64,000 nucleotides of DNA from Zelopaecilomyces penicillatus. Its lineage: Eukaryota; Ascomycota; Sordariomycetes; Hypocreales; Pseudodiploosporaceae. Location: contig VCCP01000003.1 of NCBI GenBank assembly GCA_005765155.1, forward strand, positions 3,658,001-3,722,000, given 5' to 3'. Shown here piece after piece: positions 46,038 through 57,100 of this stretch. Positions within the stretch are counted from its first letter, which is position 1. Every line of letters starts with the position of its first letter. The notes under the pieces were generated by a model. That model did no database searches. It saw only the letters and a program-made list of their open reading frames with translations, and was not told the origin of the DNA. The position numbers were made by a program, and so were the translations under genes.

Positions 46038-47116
46038 TTAGTCCTCCTCGCTGATCTCACTCTCATCTCCACCGTTGGGGGTACCGTCATGGCTGTTCTG
46101 CAAATCTTCAAAGGCAATTTCCATTTCTTTTTCCAAGTCGTCCTCTAAATCGGCAACGCTTTCTACTTCTTCTCCGTGGTCGATCTCCATAGACTCTAGC
46201 GGGTGCTCGTCTTGACTGGCGCCATGATGGTGGCCGTTCACTGGACTGGGAAGCTTGAAGTCCAAGTCGGGTTCACTGTCGCTCTCACCATCAGCATCAT
46301 CAGCCTCAGATTCGCGTTGATCCATAAAGTCATCAAAGCGTCGTGGCGCCGGGAAGGCCGGAGAGAAATCGGTCTGTTTGGCGGCGCTTTCAGCACCAGG
46401 ATATTCGACAAGTAGATCGCCATCATCGTCTTCGTCTTCTTCGTCTTCGTCATCCTGCTCTTGCCTACGAGGCTTGGGTTGGGGTTTAGGCGCGGCAGGT
46501 ACAGGCAAAGCAAGATCCATCTTCTTGGGGGCTTGTTTCTTCTCGATCCTCTTCTTGGGCTCTTTGTTTTGGACCGCTGAGCTCTTCGCTGAACCTTTGG
46601 CTGAAGGCTTGGGCGCTGGTTTCTGGGTTTCTTTGACTGGGGCGATCTTCGGCGATGATTGGCTATTCAGTTGAGGATATCTTTGTTTTAAATCATGAGG
46701 GTCTGTATTCCCAGGGATGCGAGTTACGTTCATGTTGAAAGTAGAGTCGACTTTATCGAGTATGAAGGCTTGTCGCTCTGGGTCAAAATACAGGACATAG
46801 TCGTTGTCGTCCGTCTTTCTTGCGCCAGTAAAGGCATAGACGCCATCGCCGTCAGAGAAATTCAAATCATAAGAGCTCGTTTTCCCTGGTATTGATGGCT
46901 TTAATCGAGCATCAGTCGCTGACATGGAGGGTTTGTGATTATCTATTGATATGCCCAGGTTAGCGACAAGGCTGATCGCAGCTTTTGATTGTGATGACAT
47001 TAGGGGGCCGTACATCGAATTCCCGTAAAGATATCGTTTGACGGTTTCCCCAGTAGAGCATCCCCAAGAATAACGGGGTAACTCCCGGTCGCCGTTGGGT
47101 CAATCCGGTCCGCCAT
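46038..47116 (-). CDS. ELL-associated factor (Eaf1-like elongation factor)
   Basis: Two exons, 47116-47014 and 46942-46038, give 335 residues. The 71-nt phase-1 intron has a GTACGG donor and an AATAG acceptor. The join reads FTGIRYNHKPSM, the RYNHKP signature of the EAF N-terminal domain. This domain runs to about residue 115 (SYDLNFSDGDG, YVLYFDPERQAFILDKV). The rest is Lys-rich, then strongly acidic with DEDEEDEDDDGD-like runs, as expected for the EAF transactivation tail. Eaf1 partners ELL to stimulate RNA polymerase II elongation in S. pombe. The start MADRIDPT at 47116 fits the family; an upstream in-frame Met at 47194 would add 26 residues. A model starting only in exon 2 would lose the beginning of the domain. 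Confidence 0.9.
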
Positions 47117-48735
47117 TTCGCGGCTTTGTGTCTGTTGGCTGTTTGTGTTGACAGTCCGTCCCGGTGTGATGGGTATCTTGAAGTGTGTGGACAAACGACA
47201 CCGCGACTGAGCCCCTTGACGCGCAGTTGACAGAAAGGCGAACGGGCAGCGACCGAGGGCTATGGCAGAAAGAGAATTTGAGTTGGCGATTGTAGCATAG
47301 TGCGACTATCAGGAGTGGTCACTGGTGGTGGTGATGGTGGAGAATCAGAGATGGGTAGGTACTCTACAATGTAGGTTCACAGCACTAGTGTTCGTACTTG
47401 CGGACTAGAGGCGGACGATTACAGCTCCATTGCCTTTATTATGGGGCTGATCAAAGGGTAATGTGTGTCCAAGGTACTACAAGTGTACCAGCACTTGCAC
47501 AAACGAGATTCACCAATGAACTGGACTTGCACACCTGTTCAACGTCTGGGCAAGGTATAATGTAAGTACAAAGAACTAGTTTCCCCCACTCAACCACTGT
47601 AGGCATGCTCCGTTAGTGGGCCTGTAGAGGGGCAAACCTCCATGGGTGGCCTGGAAGCTGGAGTAACTGATTGACTGCCAATAAGGCTGGCTGTTGAGGC
47701 GCAGACAATGGCAAAATGGATTGAATTTTCCAAACCAAAGCCCTTTGCTTGTCTCTCCAACTTGAGCCTGGATGCCACGGCCAAAACATTCACCCAGGAG
47801 CTTCAAATCATATCAAATCAACCTCCTACAAAAGAGGTATGAAATTTTCCCCCTTCTCGAAGTACATGCTAGCGCTCTTTGTTTGAGACCCCAAATATTT
47901 GTTGCCTCGTTTTTGCGTGGAGGGATTTGCAGTAGCAGCATATATATGTACAGTGGTGTATGTAAACTGTAAACTCTTGATATACTACGTAGACCAACCA
48001 AGCAGCGTTCCAGGAATAGAATAGATATACAGTACTAATCTATATTTACTCTTTTCCTTCTTATCGATAATGAGGTGTTCACAACTCCATCTATTTGTAG
48101 ACTTCCCCCACCTCTTTTGTCTCGCTAATGCAACGCTCTGATCCCAAACACACCTAGAGCATCTGCTCACAAGAAACCAGCTCCCTCTAAACTCGAACAT
48201 TAGTAGTCTTGTATAGCATTTCAATCGCGGTGGCTATTCAAGGGAACTCTTTGAAAAAAAAAATACATTATATATTTACCTTCAAGCATACATTAGTCAG
48301 AACATGGAATGCAAATGTATGATAATCACAAGTACCTGAGGTGGATTGCAGGAAACGGCGGGTGTGGCCACCCTGACAAGGCCCGTCAATCTGTCACTCA
48401 CTCTCTAACACAGACAATGCGTGCACGGTTTACAACGTAGTCATGGGGCACACAGCATTAGACATGATGGTCTGATTTTAATTCCCATCAAAGCCCAACT
48501 AGTGATACGGCGTAGAACAGCACTAGAAAGCCAAAGTATGGAGTTCGGGTTCCGCCAAAGTGTGATCAGAGAGCATCCACCGTCAGATGGGGCCATCTGC
48601 TCTTACAGTGGTCGACTTGTGTAGCGACTTCCGTTTCTCCTTCTTTCCACTTCTCCATTCACATCAGCCACCTCAGTCCCTACCAATTTCATCTCTCGGT
48701 TTCCAAAGGTTATCACAACGCACTCGGTCTTCAAA
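47117..48735. other. Divergent intergenic region, Eaf1-type gene and GGT gene
   Basis: Holds the promoters of both flanking genes. No domain-bearing open frame is visible. A short CT-rich leader lies directly before the GGT start at 48736. Confidence 0.5.
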
Positions 48736-50774
48736 ATGGCTCACTTCACGGTCGACGCCATTTACCCTGATAAGCATCCCAGGTTTGCTCGGTATCCAAG
48801 CCGGAGAAGCGTTGTCCACAGTACAAGGGGCATGGTGGCCTGTAGCCAGCCTCTCGCTGCTGAAGCTGGCCAGAGGATGCTCAAGATGGGAGGCAATGCG
48901 GCAGTACGTTCAACCCCCAGATCAATCAGTCTACCTGAAGTTGACTAAACAACGTTCAGGATGCCGCAGTAGCAGTCGGTAAGACAAACCCTGTGACAGA
49001 ACTAGTTGTGTCCATTGATCTCTCCTGACCAAGATCGGGCACAGCGGCAGCACTCGGTGTGACGGAATCTGGCTCCACAGGCGTAGGCGGCGACATGTTT
49101 TGTCTATTCTTTGATGCAAAGACTAGACAAATCCACGCTCTAAATGGTTCTGGAAGAAGCCCCAGCAATACGACTCTGGCCCAGGTCCGTGACCAGCTAG
49201 GTCTATCCGGCTCCGAAACGGGCAGAATCCCCCCTAATAGCGGACTTTCAGTCACCGTTCCCGGGGCTCCGGCCGGATGGCTAGACACCATTGAAAGGTT
49301 TGGGAGTGGAAAGCTGACACTGGGGAATATCCTCGCACCAGCAATTGAGCTATGTGAGGAAGGGTTCCCCGTAAGCGAGGTTTCTGCTGCAATGGTAAGA
49401 AAACTGTACATTCAAGTTTCATAGCTCTTGGGTTCCCCTAGTCATTCTCATTCAATTCTATAGTGGCAAGATGGCGAGCAGCTACTAAAACAGGGATCTC
49501 CAAACTTTCGCGATATGCTCAAATTGGACAAGGAATCAGACCAACAGGCGCGGGCTCCTCGAGCTGGCGAAATCATTCGAAATCCTCTTCTTGCAGACGT
49601 TCTCAAATCTCTGGCAAGCCAAGGAAAGAAGGCATTCTACACTGGTCGGGTTGCCCAAGCTATTGTTGATAGCGTAAACCAAAAGGGAGGCCGAATGGAG
49701 TTGAAGGACTTGGAAGACCACATGAATAGCGTTCCGCACGAAACCAATCCCATATCATTAAAATTCCAAGGTCAAGACATCAAGAACAAATCAACACAGA
49801 GGTTGGCTACTTCAAACGCCAACAGTTATTCTGTCGAGCTCTGGGAATTTCCGCCCAACGGTCAGGGCATTATCGCGTTGATGGCTCTAGGGATTCTAGA
49901 AGAGCTTGAACTTTCTCACCAGATTCCCAAGTTCGGTCCGGAGGAACATAACAGTGCACCATACTTACATGCCGTCATAGAAGCACTTCAGATTGCCTTT
50001 GCCGACGCCAAATGGTGGGTTACAGACCCTGACCACAGTCCTGTTACCCCGGCCCAAATGATCTCGCGAGAATATTTGACCGAAAGGGCCAGTTTATTCA
50101 ACCGGGAAAGGGCTGGCAATCACATGAATGGACAACCTGGACGCAGTCCGGCACAAAATCGTGGGGATACAGTTTACTTCTCAGTCATTGACAAGGATGG
50201 CAACGGCATGAGCTTCGTGAACTCCATTGCATCGGAGTTCGGCTCTGGAATAGTCCCCGAGAATTGTGGATTTGTACTGCAATGCCGCGGTTTCAATTTT
50301 GACCTTGGGCCTGACCATCATCCGAACATCTATGCGGGTGGGAAGCGATCATACCATACAATCATCCCGGGCCTCACAACGCACGGAGAAGGTGAGGACC
50401 GACAATTGCATTCTATTCTCGGGGTCATGGGAGGGATGATGCAGCCACAAGGTCACGTACAGGTGCTCCTCAACATGGAAGTCTTTGACATGAATCCACA
50501 GCAGGCGCTTGACGCGCCCAGGGTGCTGGTCTCGGGCATGGGAGCCAGGCCAGACTCACCCATGGGCATAGTATATGTGGAGGACGGGATCGACGATGAC
50601 GTGTTTGCGGCTCTGAAAGGCTTGGGGCATGATGTACAGAGGCTTACGGAATGGAGGCGAGGGCTGTTTGGCCGTGGCCAGGTCATTCGACGGCATGTTG
50701 ATGCAGAGACGGGCCAGACGGTGTTTAGCGGTGGCAGTGACATGAGAGGTGATGGCTGCGCCATGCCAGTCTGA
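48736..50774 (+). CDS. Gamma-glutamyltransferase family protein, no signal peptide
   Basis: Four exons (48736-48903, 48960-48978, 49045-49394, 49464-50774) give 615 residues. Exon 2 is a 19-nt microexon that, once joined, rebuilds the conserved GGNAADAAVAVAAALGV helix and then GSTGVGGDMF. The autoprocessing Thr lies in NRGDTVYFSVID at about residue 415; it becomes the nucleophile of the small subunit. GSGIVPENCG and RSYHTIIPGL follow as usual. There is no N-terminal signal or membrane anchor, unlike secreted or vacuolar glutathione-degrading GGTs, so a cytosolic or non-classical role is likely, as in bacterial YwrD-like enzymes. An unusual polar stretch of roughly 15-20 residues (around KNKSTQRLATSNANS) precedes the WEFPPNGQG motif. 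No splice sites in the right phase remove it. Confidence 0.88.
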
Positions 50775-51866
50775 CGAGACGCATGGCTACAAAGCTAGCC
50801 CTATCGATGGGGTAGCCTGGGTCTGGCTTACTCTATACTACGTACTTAAGCTCCAGTAGTATCGATCCTTTTTAGGCATGGCCTTGATTATGTGCAGCAG
50901 CTTGGGCGGTTAGTATTTTCGGTTGTTTTTGTTTCGCTGCACCTTATTGAGTGCCGTCTTTTTGAAAAGGGTTGCATGCCATTGGACCAGGAGAAAAGCT
51001 ACCAACGTCTCTACGTGCCAAAACAAAGCATGGCGCCGGGGTTTTATTCCCTCTTTGATACACTGTGGTGTCCGCAGTGCCTCTCACGCTTATTTGGAAT
51101 TGGTTCTTATTGGAGTCAGCGCCGTCAGCCATGACGGTTCAATTGCTCCTTTCCTGCACAAATACATCCAGTCCGGCAATTACATAGCTGCATACTGCAC
51201 TGGCAGGGCATCGTGGTCGACCTGATGCGGGAGGTCTCTCGCACAATACAACCCATCTGAGACGCAGCACGCACTGGAAAGGGATCGTCCAACGACCAGT
51301 GCCCCAAAAAGCACAGCCAAAACCAACAATATTTTGGCTTGTGAAAGGCTTCTCCAGTACTTCTACTCGTTGTCTGACCCATTCTGGTGGGGGTCACAGA
51401 AAACCGCCGGCGGAAGCGCCGGCCCCAAAATCGTAATCAGCCCATTTGCACCTCTGCGGGGCTTCTCCTAACTCGAAGTCGTAAGGGTGGTGTCCGTGGT
51501 GGTTCGAAACGCTATTGCAGAATTAGGAATTTGCACGCCAAACCGGCAGTAATCCCCTGGTCTTTGGCAGTTGGCATACTACGTAGCAGACAGGCTTTTT
51601 CCTTAATAAACGCTCGCCGTGGAACGGCCGTGAGGCTTCAGCCCAGCCGGCGATTGGCATCGGGCCCCTGAAAAACTAGACGCTTCCCATTAAAGGAGAA
51701 AGAACGTCGACCGCAAACTTGTCTTTTTCTTCGACCGACTTTCTGAAGGTATCCTTTTTCGCCTTTTTCCATCATCCCGACTTGAGCTCGCTCCATGGGC
51801 GCCATATGACCAAGTCGTCTGAGTCCTCCCGTTGGCTAGCATTTTGACATACTCGGCCGGGCAAAA
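50775..51866. other. Intergenic, no gene recognised
   Basis: Between the GGT stop and the atypical SDR start, both on the plus strand. Short open frames without domains. Carries the GGT 3' UTR and SDR promoter. Confidence 0.5.
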
Positions 51867-52856
51867 ATGCACAGGCAAGATGTCTTCATTCGAGGTACCC
51901 GTATCTTCATGACGGGAGCCAGCGGATATGTTGGTTCGCGTATCACAGCCATGGCCATTGAGCAGGGCTACACAGTCGTCGGGCTGTCACGCAGTGAGTC
52001 TGACGACGCGAAGCTCTGTGAACTCGGCGCACAGCCTGTCCGGGGTGACCTCACTTCACTCCATGTCCTCCGCACTCAGAGCGCTGCCGCCGATGCCGTG
52101 ATTCATTTGGCAGATGCTTTCGGCGGCTCATACTACACAATGCCTCGCGACAAGGTCGTAGCCACAGATGCCGATGCTGTTGCGGCCATGGCAGCCCCGC
52201 TCAAAGGCACTGACAAACCTTTCATTGCCACCTCCGGCACGCTAGCCACGGCGCCGGATCCGGATGGAGGCGAGACCACGGAGGAGTCACCGGAGGATCC
52301 ACATCCAGTTGTCGATAGAGCCGAAGTGGAACGAAATACGCTCGGCTGGGCTGCCAGGGGAGTCCGTGTCTGCATCATCCGTCTCGCGCCGTTCGTCTAT
52401 GGGCATGGCGGAAGCGGCATCCGGTTTCTCATGACGATGCAGGCACCAGCCGGGGCCATTGCCTATGTGAAGGATGACATTGAGGAGACAAAGCCTCGCT
52501 ACACGTCTGCGGTTCATGTAGATGATGCAGCGAGGCTATACCTCCTGGCTCTTGACAAGGCGAAGGCTGGACAGGTCTTCAATGGTGTTTCATCGACAAC
52601 AGTGAGCTTGCGGCAGATCTCAGAAGCAATGGCTGAAGTTCTTGACTTGCCTCTCGAAAATGTCACACCTAAACAGATATCAGCAAGGTCTGGGGACTTT
52701 GTGGCTCAGTTTCTAAGTACCACGACTCGGGCATCAGGAGCCAAGGCCATGAGGGAACTGGACTGGCAGCCTAGGGAGGTGAGCATTTTGGAAGACATCA
52801 GAAACGGTTCGTATGTTCCCGTGGCAGAATACATCCGGGACACCATCGCCTTATAA
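51867..52856 (+). CDS. Atypical/extended SDR, NAD-dependent epimerase-like
   Basis: Single exon, 329 residues. The N-terminus has the extended-SDR nucleotide-binding motif TGASGYVGSRI, then VIHLADAF and the SGTLATAPDP strand. The catalytic YxxxK motif of classical SDRs is not evident in the expected place; an APFVYGHGG segment and a YTSAVHVDDAARLYLLAL segment are present, as in atypical SDRs related to NAD(P)-dependent epimerases and dehydratases. Substrate unknown. The start at 51867 (MHRQDVFIRGTRIF) puts about 14 residues before the Rossmann fold; an ATG at 51909 directly before TGASG is less likely since it would cut the first strand. Confidence 0.85.
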   Translation: MHRQDVFIRGTRIFMTGASGYVGSRITAMAIEQGYTVVGLSRSESDDAKLCELGAQPVRGDLTSLHVLRTQSAAADAVIHLADAFGGSYYTMPRDKVVATDADAVAAMAAPLKGTDKPFIATSGTLATAPDPDGGETTEESPEDPHPVVDRAEVERNTLGWAARGVRVCIIRLAPFVYGHGGSGIRFLMTMQAPAGAIAYVKDDIEETKPRYTSAVHVDDAARLYLLALDKAKAGQVFNGVSSTTVSLRQISEAMAEVLDLPLENVTPKQISARSGDFVAQFLSTTTRASGAKAMRELDWQPREVSILEDIRNGSYVPVAEYIRDTIAL

Positions 52857-53255
52857 CGACCCGAAAAGAAGGAAAGAAAACAGAACGGCACATAATATAT
52901 TCACGCATCCCACCGGCCGATGACTAAACTTGCAGTCTCGGTGTGGAGTGTCACCTTTTGGAGCATGGCATGGAGTTTTTGAAAAAGAAAATCGGGCATC
53001 TCATATACCTTAGAGAGATCATTGGGTTTCATGGCGGGAAATGCGAACAAATTTGATTGAAATTTGGATGGGAAACGATACCAGGATGTCCTGTTTGTGG
53101 TGTTCTCTGTCACGTACATTCATGAATGGATTAGCCAACAAATAGGCGCAATCGGGAGGAGGCGATATGGATGAGAGAATGCAGAAAGCTATTACTGCTT
53201 TCATATGGAAAAAAGCATCTATAAATATACATCAACTATATTTACCTGTCCCTGT

Positions 53256-53299
53256 TTTGGCATAATCAAGTGCTAGGTTTGGCATAATCAAGTGCTAGG
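53256..53299. repeat. Perfect 22-bp tandem duplication
   Basis: Two identical, directly adjacent copies of a 22-base unit that starts TTTGGCATAATC and ends GTGCTAGG, followed by the first bases of a third. The lack of any mismatch points to a recent event. Confidence 0.93.
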
Positions 53300-53732
53300 T
53301 TTGACAAAGCAAAGAGCTTCACTTTCATTTATGTATTAACCGGAAAGGTCCATATTTCTGCTATCCCATGATATAGTACTTGCAAACTCTAATATTTTCG
53401 TATGGTGTGTTAAAGAGGAAAATACCTAGCAGTATTTCCCAATAGGATGAGATCACACATGGAAAGCAACTAGGAAAGGTGTTTTGAATAAACGAACGGG
53501 GTTCTCTATTATAATAGAAGAAAGCAAACTCGACTGTCTTTATGCTCTTGAAGGCTTGTGTGCTAATTGCAAAATGTTACTTGTGAATGGCACTAATTAA
53601 CGGTCACGAAAGGGGCGTATTAATTGCTTGTGCGTGATGAGTGTGGTTGTGGTTGTGGTTCAAACAAGGTTGTTGAACTTGAACTATATAACCCCATAGC
53701 GTTATCGTGCCGCTTCACGTGCAGCTCCGTGG

Positions 53733-53750
53733 GTGTGTGTGTGTGTGTGT
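53733..53750. repeat. (GT)9 microsatellite
   Basis: Nine GT units followed by ATGTATGTGT. Intergenic. Confidence 0.9.
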
Positions 53751-54014
53751 ATGTATGTGTTTGAGTGACTCCTGAGGGTGAGAGCGATCAGTAAGAACAA
53801 TGACATAGAATATTTACTACACAGTAACTACAGATAATAGGTTTGGGTAAAAGCGAAATTTATGATAGGATTCAAATCGGCTCTAACATCGGTTGAAGCG
53901 TAAAAAAGAGGTTAAGTTCCCTATTTCAAGGCACAAATCCTCTTCCTCCCAAAAAAGGGTTGCTGTACGCATGATTCGCAACAACAAAAGATAGTTGGGA
54001 CGGAAGCGCCTTAT

Positions 54015-54107
54015 TCCCGACGCCAGGACTCGAACCTGGACCACTGTGGATCACGATTATGGAGTAATAATAAGTGTACAGTATGCTAGCCATTGCACTA
54101 CGTCGGA
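54015..54107 (-). tRNA. Intron-containing tRNA-like gene, identity unclear
   Basis: On the minus strand, 54107-54101 and 54022-54016 form a 7-bp acceptor stem (last pair T-G). An A box (TAGTGCAATGG) and a near-perfect B box (GGTTCGAGTCC) are present. The D stem is GTGC/GCAT, and the T arm is CCAGG-TTCGAGT-CCTGG. The anticodon arm CTGT/ACAG encloses 28-30 bases, which implies an intron of about 21 nt. By position the anticodon would read CTT (Lys), but base 33 is then A instead of the invariant T and there is a mismatch at 31:39, so the identity is not secure. It may be a real tRNA that I fold wrongly, or a pseudogene. A TTTT run follows downstream. Confidence 0.6.
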
Positions 54108-57100
54108 TGTTTCTCATTGCTGTTTCCAGAACAGGCCTGTTAATTATGTTGATGAGGCAAGAAGTATCATCACACGCGGTACGTAAACGTGAGATTCAAA
54201 TATACATACTCATTTTAGCCCTCACATTTACTATAGAGATTATGGAAAGGAAGTCCGCTCGTAGGTTTTAGAAGAAGTGAAATCCCCTGAGCCGGAAGCA
54301 TATATCAGAGGTATGGAAGGGCGACAGCGTCTACCAACTCAAGCAGCAGATGTGACGGGGGGCAGAGATGTTGTACAAATCCATTCAATTTAATCTAACA
54401 CGGTAAATATATTGGCGAAGTGTGTAAGCAAATCTCAACTTTGTTCTTCTAAACACTACTATTCATGTTAATTTGAATGCGAAGCCAGAAAGCTTTTAAA
54501 CACAAAAGTGATGTCTAGTATACGATTCAGAACACGGTAATATTGAACAGGGATAATTTTCTCACATATCTTGGTCTATATAAATTAAGGTATAGAGAAG
54601 ATGCTTCCAGAAAACTTTAGCGAATGAGTGTAGCAAATGGATAGCAATCCTCGGCACAGTTGCTCCAGCCCAGAGGGACCTTTTTTACTACATATCAACT
54701 GGTTTATACGAGGTATGAATAAAATTACTATTAAAAAAAATATTCCAGCTCCTTTTATATACTTGCAAAAAAAAATAGACAGCGCTGCAAAATGCAATAA
54801 GATAATTTATATAATAAGTTGGTACTGTCAAACATAACGGCCAATTATACACGTAAGACAGAGCTGTCTTCCATCCATCTTTTAGGTGAGGGTGTAATTA
54901 TATGGACTCTCTAAAAGATTACTGGATATTCCATGATACTGAGCTGTCCATGTGCGTACGCGCATGTACGGACTCTGTGGTTATACGTCTCTGTTCAAGA
55001 GTAAAAAATCAGATCAACTGCCCCCAAAGTATTTACTAATATGAAGCTCAAAAGTGCTAAATGGCTTTCAGCATCTCATTGGAGATGGTAATAACATGTC
55101 GTGTGTGTTCTTTGGGGGTTTTTTTTCAGTTAGAATTAATGCTTGCCGACAATAACTGCTGGCAGCAGAATGTTGACGATTGGCCATAGTGTCTAGAAGA
55201 AACCAAAACTTATACAACAGCATCATACATAATAACATCAACATAAACTAACATAGATCCGATATTTTCCATTACCACCAGGACAAGCCAATGACTTCTC
55301 ATATATAATTGTATCTGGCACCTACAAAATGGAGTGTTGGCAACAACACCACACAGCCTTCCCAGGTAAATTGATCAATGTAGTCCAGAGCGTGTTTACC
55401 CCCCTAAACAAAAATGACGCAAAAAGTGCGTCACCCTTTCATCCCCAACCAGAGCCTGTCTCATGACTCGTACCAAGTGCACAGTATTAATTAGTGTGAT
55501 GCTTAACTGCTTCATACTCCGTGGTTTGAGTACACAGACCCCATGAATACGCGCCGTGTAACACACGTAGGTAGTAAGTAGCGTTGCGGTGCGGTCCGTC
55601 AATACCCTGGAGCTTCGAGCGCGCAGATGATCTGAGACCAGATTAAAAAGTTGCAGGCCGTTGTCTCCTGTGCTGTGGTTCTGTGGTTCCTTGGAACATG
55701 AATCCGCAAGGTCGCTGTATTAACATACCGAGTACTCAAACAGTATCGTAGTTTGATCTGATTCAGTAATAAGCAAGGACAATTAATCCTGCCGTGCTTC
55801 AGACTTCTAATCACACAAACGAAACAAATTAAGTGGAGTTGATCAGTTATTACTTCTAGTGAGATGACCTTGTGAGCCGTCTCTGTTGTCGAAAAGCCTC
55901 AAGCTTGGGGGACATTGTCAGCTAATAATTAGTCGCTCGCAGACCTCTTCTCATAGATAGTTCGTATCTCTTGGAGTGGGTGTGCAGTACTTCATTTGGC
56001 AGCCTCCGAGCGATCCTCATCTCCACCTAGTCCGACATTTGCGGTGGCGCCGCCCAACGGACCGGCGCTCCATCCGGACCTTTTCTTTATTGCACTCCCG
56101 TGGCCCGGAACGTCAGTGTACCAGTCGGTGAGAAGCTGCTGCTTCTCCTGAGGATGTGGCTCGTACATCGTGATACACATGCATACAGTAGTCCAATGGG
56201 TCAGTCCGCTGGGACTACTCGTGGCGGTTCGGCCCTCAACCCTACTGTGAGCAACTTTTTTGTTTTTCTTTCCGTTGGCTGCATCCTTTTTCTTTTCTGC
56301 CGAGTTTGGTTCCGGAGAATAGCAGCAAGGGATGAATAAATGACTCGCCCCCGCCCACAACAGCACAAAGGTTGGACAAATTGGAACCAGATAATGGCCC
56401 TTTGGTTGGACTCGGGTCTGCAATTGTTTCTTTTGCCGACGTCCTCGAACTGCAGTCGGAGACCTCTTGGCGGCAGAGGCGTTCCAAGGTGGCGCGGGGG
56501 TGGGATGGGCGGGCGACTTTTTACTTTTGCTTTCCTTGCAAAGTTGTAACCTCAAGCCTCCTTGTCGCTAGATCCTCGGGCTGATGTTTAGTTCTCGACT
56601 TGCACTCGGACAGTTCATTGACCCTTTACTCGTTCATTCAATCACTACCCCCCTCCCACAATGTTGTCCTGCTTTTTTAGCTTGTCATTGGCACATGTGA
56701 GAATACACAATGGGGATCTGCAATGTAGTAGTTCAAGAAAAGGCTCTGCTAGCCTAAGTCACGAACTGCATAATAAAAAGGGAACCCCGCTGGGTAAGTG
56801 GGCGTCAGAACGGTAGCTTTTGCCCCAGATTCCTGTAACTCTGAGACTCGCGCAGGGAGACCTGTATAGGCGGAGAAGACATCGAACAACACTCACTGAG
56901 TCATCTAGTTGCTATTGAGCAGGGTGGGCAAAGCATATTAAAGAGTGTTGTGCAGCAGCCAGAGACAGATCAGTAGCTAGCTTCCGATTTTATTCGGATC
57001 AACGTCTCGAGATCAGCTAGTGATGGCATCACAACGCCACCGATGCAGCCAACCTTGGGCCACATTTGACTGCTGCGGCGGCTTTCAACTCCAGCTATCT

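Larger units (their letters stand above)
52857..54014. other. Gene-poor DNA with simple repeats
   Basis: AT-leaning sequence with no supported gene. Contains the 22-bp tandem duplication at 53256-53299 and a GT microsatellite at 53733-53750. A TTTT run on the minus strand (near 53985) lies just downstream of the tRNA-like gene and could end Pol III transcription. Confidence 0.5.

Noticed and set aside
49780..49840. Possible unspliced intron in the GGT gene
   Set aside because: Candidate donors and acceptors around the unusual insert do not keep the frame, or leave an intron of only about 30 nt, so the stretch was kept as coding.
55992..56555. 187-codon minus-strand frame in the gene-poor block
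   Set aside because: Basic, low-complexity composition, no domain, no splice partners and no leader signals. Kept as non-coding.
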